This document shows positions 60,246 through 64,000 of a DNA stretch of 64,000 bases, in pieces. Source of the DNA: Lichenostomus cassidix (lineage: Eukaryota; Chordata; Aves; Passeriformes; Meliphagidae); contig CM039183.1 in assembly GCA_008360975.2 (NCBI GenBank), positions 50,801,350 to 50,865,349 of the forward strand. Reading direction: 5' to 3'. The translations under genes and the position numbers were made by a program. Numbering within the stretch: position 1 is the first letter of the stretch; every line of letters begins with the position of its first letter. The notes beneath the pieces were generated by a model that ran no database searches, was not told where the DNA came from, and saw only the letters and a program-made list of their open reading frames with translations.

Positions 60246-63200
60246 CTGTTGGAAGAGAACAAGTATTTAAGTCATAGACTCTAAGTCTCATACATGCACA
60301 AACATCACTTCTACGCATCTGATCCTGATCACCAAAGCAAATCCACAGCAGTCCAAAGGAACTACTGAATTTTCAGTCTGGAACTCACAACGTATTTGGC
60401 TTCCAGTGAATGTACTGGTCCCCATGTATTTAAACAATATGAGACCAACAGGTTACAGTATGAGAACAGCATAAACACCTTGTCAGGAAACCAATGAACA
60501 ACCATTCCTATAGACACAACTCCAAACATAAGCCTGCAGGTTGGATTTATTTCAGTTCACTGTAGTCTCATATAGCACAGACATTAACCACCACTGAAAA
60601 CAGTGTTGTTTTGGAGCATGGTTCATTTAACTATTTTCGTGCATTTATCCCTTGGGATCAGATAAATCACATCCTGGAAATGCCTGTTTCTTCCCACTAA
60701 CTATAAAGGGAACATGGATGACAAGCAAGGATGCATGCATTTACATTACAGACGTCTGACATTCCCAAAGATAAATTCCTCACTAAAGAGACACCTAATT
60801 GAGTTCACTCCGGTATGTGATGTTTGAGAAATAAAATGGTAAACATCAAACATGGATACTTAGAAGAAAGCTATTACAGGAATTTTACTTAGAACAGACA
60901 TAAGCTTTCTATGCTATTTTTGCTGATCACATAGTGTGTAGGTAGAAAATAAATAATATATGAAAATCTATGTACAGCTGTACATTGTCTTTATTATCAT
61001 GCTAAATTGGTCATACTGAAATCTAAAAGAGTCCAGGGAATCTACTCAGGCTGTTCTGAGGCTTGAGGACTGCTGGGCATTCCTTTAGGGAAGAATTCCA
61101 GCCTCATTCATCCAAAGTAAAATCCAGGAACTACAAGAACTGAGAAATAATATTTTTTCTCTCTGTCCTCCATTGCCCTCTTCCTAGGCAGCACAAAGTA
61201 TTTTCAGTCACTCTGTGGATGCACAGCCCACAAAATATCATTGGTACTGACGTTCAGTACTTTAAATTAAAAAGGGACTGCGTGAAAGATTCTGTTAACG
61301 TGATGATAACTCTACAAGAAGAAAGTGGCAATTTTTGGGTTACAGAGCTGAAACATTTTTCAAGAGTGCTTTTCTTAGATGAACACTTTCCCATGTGTTC
61401 AGCTACATCATGGGCAATATAAATACTGAAGTTAACATCTTAGAACAGTGTCCTGTTCTCAAGTCCATCTTCTTATCTATTAAACACATCAGCTCCTCTT
61501 CCAACTGTGGATGCCTAAATTCAGGTTTTCCCATCTCATTTCCAACAAAATTGTCCCTCTCCCATTTCCTTCATTGTCCCTGGCAGCACGGGCAAAACTG
61601 GCATAGTCTAATATAATTTAATATTTAGTTATCTCTCTAGCAGGCTTTCTGCACAACATTTCTGTGATCTGAGTTGTCTGTCTGCCCCATTTCCCAGGTT
61701 CTTCTTCATATACACATGCCCATGACTGCTAGCCATCTCTCTATCCACTGCTTCATCAACTAACTCCAGGCTTTCTCTCACAGACAAAAAAAAGTCCATT
61801 ATTGCTTGAAATACTGCCATTTTATCTTCCTTTCATCTCTCCTTACAGTCTGATTTTGCTGGGATGAAGTCTACCATATCACCGCTGACTGACAGTGGTA
61901 AGATAAATGCTATGCTATTGCATGTGCTTTTCTGTTTCTCCATCTCAGCTCTTCTTCTGCTTGACCTCATTCCACTAGCTTCTGTCACCTGTCAGATCCC
62001 ATTGGGCACAAGGACAATGATAAAACATGTGTCTCTTCATCATTCATATAGATGGTTTTTGGCCACAACTGACCTTGACTTTTTAAGTATGCTTCATCAT
62101 AACAATGACTGTAAGAGAAATGACACACACAAACTTGACATTTAAAGAAGGGCCGGTGCAAAAACTAAAAGACAAGAAGTCTGAGGCTACGGTGATTACC
62201 TTTTAGCCCTCAGGAATACCAGATCTTACTACTAACTTGTGCCTCTCTCAAAGCTTGGAGTAATTTTCCCCTTCCTACTACCTAATATCCATGTAAGGAC
62301 TTTGGTCACTGCCACTCTAAGTTTGACTTGGATGAGACTCCTGATTTAAAATGCATTAACAAGTCTCAGAGTCCTACAATTTCTATCCAAAATGTAATTT
62401 TATTTGGATTTTTCTATTATAGTGTATTACTGATAGATAAAAAAGAGCAAACATAAGCAAACTGTGAATTCTTACTGTCAGCTGATAATGTCATTAAGCT
62501 AGGTGTCAGACGGGCAGGCATGCTCGTCCTGTACCTCCTTTCTTTGCACACCATTAGTAACTAACTGCACTGCAGCAAGTAATGAACTTCAAATTACTGC
62601 TTTTCTTTGAGGAACACTGCTTCATATCCCATCAGTCACATCTGCAGTCACAGATGATGGAAAGCAGATCTTGTGATTCAGATAATTTCACTTGAATCAA
62701 GCCACCCGCCAGCGGTCATAATGCAGTGGTTAGTTTCTTCCTTCCAAACTCCCTCTGCTGTGACGCTTACAAAACGCTCTTGATGGGCTTTATGCAGCAA
62801 GGTGGTGATGTGCTGTGGCATCTGGTGGTACTGGCTGATGGCTGGACTTGATGATCTTAGAGGTATTTTCCAACCATAACAACTCTGTGATTCTATGATC
62901 TACTTTTTGCCTCAATCCTGATTCTGTTCCTTCAGCTTCTCACTCATCCCCAGCCCTGTCTATCTGCTTTTTGCCCAGCTGCCATATGAATGTTCCACCC
63001 CACTGACATAAGGCAGCTGCAGAACTGCCCTGCCAGGTAGACAGGCTTTCCCAGAAACCAAAAGCAGATAACCACAGATCTTTCTCAGCTAAATACCTTC
63101 TTCACACCTATGAAACAAAAACAATCACTAAGCCTAAGGAAACCCATTCCCCCATGACAAGCAAAAACCAAAATGAGAATATCCTGCCGAAACAAGATAG

Positions 63201-64000
63201 GACCATCCATGCTTGTCTGTCCAGGGGAGAAAATGTGATACTAAGACAACTGACATTTGCAATTTAGTTCAATGCACTACTTGCTGAGAAGAGATGAAGG
63301 TATGCTTGAAGAGAGAAGAACAAAATAGCTCAACAAACAGCCAAGAAGAAGCAAGCACAGAAACCCACCCATGTCAAAAACTAGCTTTCAGAAGTCATAA
63401 ACAATAACTCAAAGAGAAGGACAAATTCAATAACCAGGAGAGAAAGCCATGCAAGACATGACAATAATATCTAAGGTATATTACATTGATTTAAGAAATA
63501 GCCAAATGAATGTCTAGAATGGAAAGAAAAAAATATATTCTTCCACAAATAATTCTTGTAAAATATACCATAAAATTATTATGCATGAGTAAAGAGTGGA
63601 CCTCCTGACATTGCATCACCTCATTCGCTGTAGTTTTGCAGGTTATTCATTTCTATTGAGGAAGCCCCACTCTATTGCACAGAATATTTGTTCTCCCCAC
63701 TCCAGAAATTATCGTGCACATTAAGGTTCTTATGTTTTGTTTTGCTCAAAGGGTATCTAAACATACCCATGGTATTACTAGGAGCATTTCTAGGTGAAGT
63801 GTGAATTATATGCTTTTACTTAAATAGTTTCATAAACCTCATTGGTGTACGGGAAAACTTAAGTTAGTGCAAGCAACACACAAGATTTCTTGAAGTATTA
63901 GATAGTAGAGGCTTTTTATTGAGTGATTTTCTGCAGTTCACACTCATCTGAATCCTCCTTTTCTTAACACACTTTTACTCTTCTGACCTCTCATCATGCA
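60246..64000 (-). other. HIVEP2: HIVEP2 intron, partial (upstream of the ZAS2 exon)
   Basis: This is the 3' 3.75 kb of the intron preceding the ZAS2 exon, ending CTTGTTCTCTTCCAACAG on the minus strand. It has a CR1 tail at 62795-62902 and nothing else recognisable. Its 5' splice site lies beyond the right edge. No exon of HIVEP2 or of another gene was seen in it. Confidence 0.85.
62795..62902 (+). mobile_element. CR1 LINE 3' tail
   Basis: About 108 bp of CR1 3' UTR lie in the HIVEP2 intron at the right edge: GGTGGTGATGTGCTGTGG, then TGGCTGGACTTGATGATCTT, AGAGGTATTTTCCAACC and CTCTGTGATTCTATGATC. It is severely 5'-truncated. It is antisense to HIVEP2. Confidence 0.9.

Larger units (their letters stand above)
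46735..64000 (-). other. HIVEP2: HIVEP2 gene, 3' part of the transcription unit
   Basis: This is the 3' part of the Schnurri-family gene HIVEP2, read right to left. The family members are large nuclear zinc-finger transcription factors that bind kappaB-like sites through two separated C2H2 finger pairs (ZAS domains); HIVEP2 also partners with Smads in BMP signalling and restrains NF-kappaB (family knowledge). The sequence shows four coding exons with canonical GT-AG junctions, matching phases and no internal stops, joined by introns of about 2.6, 0.57 and 6.6 kb. A fourth intron continues past the right edge. Together the exons encode about 669 residues, roughly the last quarter of a protein that is about 2,450 residues in human. 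The promoter, start codon and the large exon with ZAS1 are outside the window. HIVEP2 rather than HIVEP1 or HIVEP3 is chosen because of the SPRR-type repeat block and the C-terminal sequence. The 3' boundary is inferred from a poly(A) signal. Confidence 0.95.

Overview
The window reads as vertebrate, almost certainly avian, nuclear DNA. Three things support this. It carries a multi-exon gene with GT-AG introns whose protein is recognisable as the C-terminal quarter of HIVEP2 (Schnurri-2 / MBP-2 / MIBP1). It carries 5'-truncated CR1 LINE copies with the usual bird CR1 3' tail. It carries one long LTR of a type common in bird genomes. Repeat density is low, as expected for a bird. Species cannot be fixed from the sequence alone.

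Layout. Bases 1 to about 46.7 kb are intergenic: no exon, tRNA or rRNA gene could be supported. This stretch holds CR1 fragments at about 1.33-1.73 kb (minus), 23.2 kb (plus, tail only) and 29.44-29.87 kb (plus). It also holds an LTR at about 39.47-40.49 kb, a 9-bp minisatellite near 13.0 kb, a 33-bp tandem duplication at 17.5 kb, several short palindromes, a pyrimidine-rich block at 18.2-18.5 kb, and non-repetitive AT-rich segments that look like conserved noncoding elements but cannot be verified here. In other vertebrates this is the flank between HIVEP2 and ADGRG6 (GPR126), but no ADGRG6 exon is seen.

From about 46.73 kb to the right edge lies the 3' part of HIVEP2 on the minus strand. 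Read in the gene's direction it consists of an intron running in from beyond 64 kb; a 176-nt exon (60245-60070) with most of the second (ZAS2) zinc-finger pair; a 102-nt exon (57476-57375) that completes finger 2; a 911-nt exon (56804-55894) with an acidic stretch and an SPRR-type repeat block; a final exon (coding 49293-48475, 272 codons plus stop); and a 3' UTR of about 1.7 kb ending near 46.73 kb. All splice sites are canonical, junction phases agree (split codons AG|G, G|GA and G|AA, then phase 0), and the four exons encode about 669 residues without frameshift or premature stop. The start codon, promoter and large ZAS1 exon lie outside the window.

No undescribed gene system was found. 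The most useful second-look items are a 13-bp perfect hairpin 18 nt inside the intron after the 102-nt zinc-finger exon, a GC-rich block with an alternating purine-pyrimidine tract inside the otherwise AT-rich 3' UTR, an LTR oriented toward the HIVEP2 3' end, a CpG-enriched patch with a CTCF-like site at 22.2 kb, and a 32-bp near-perfect palindrome at 36.1 kb.
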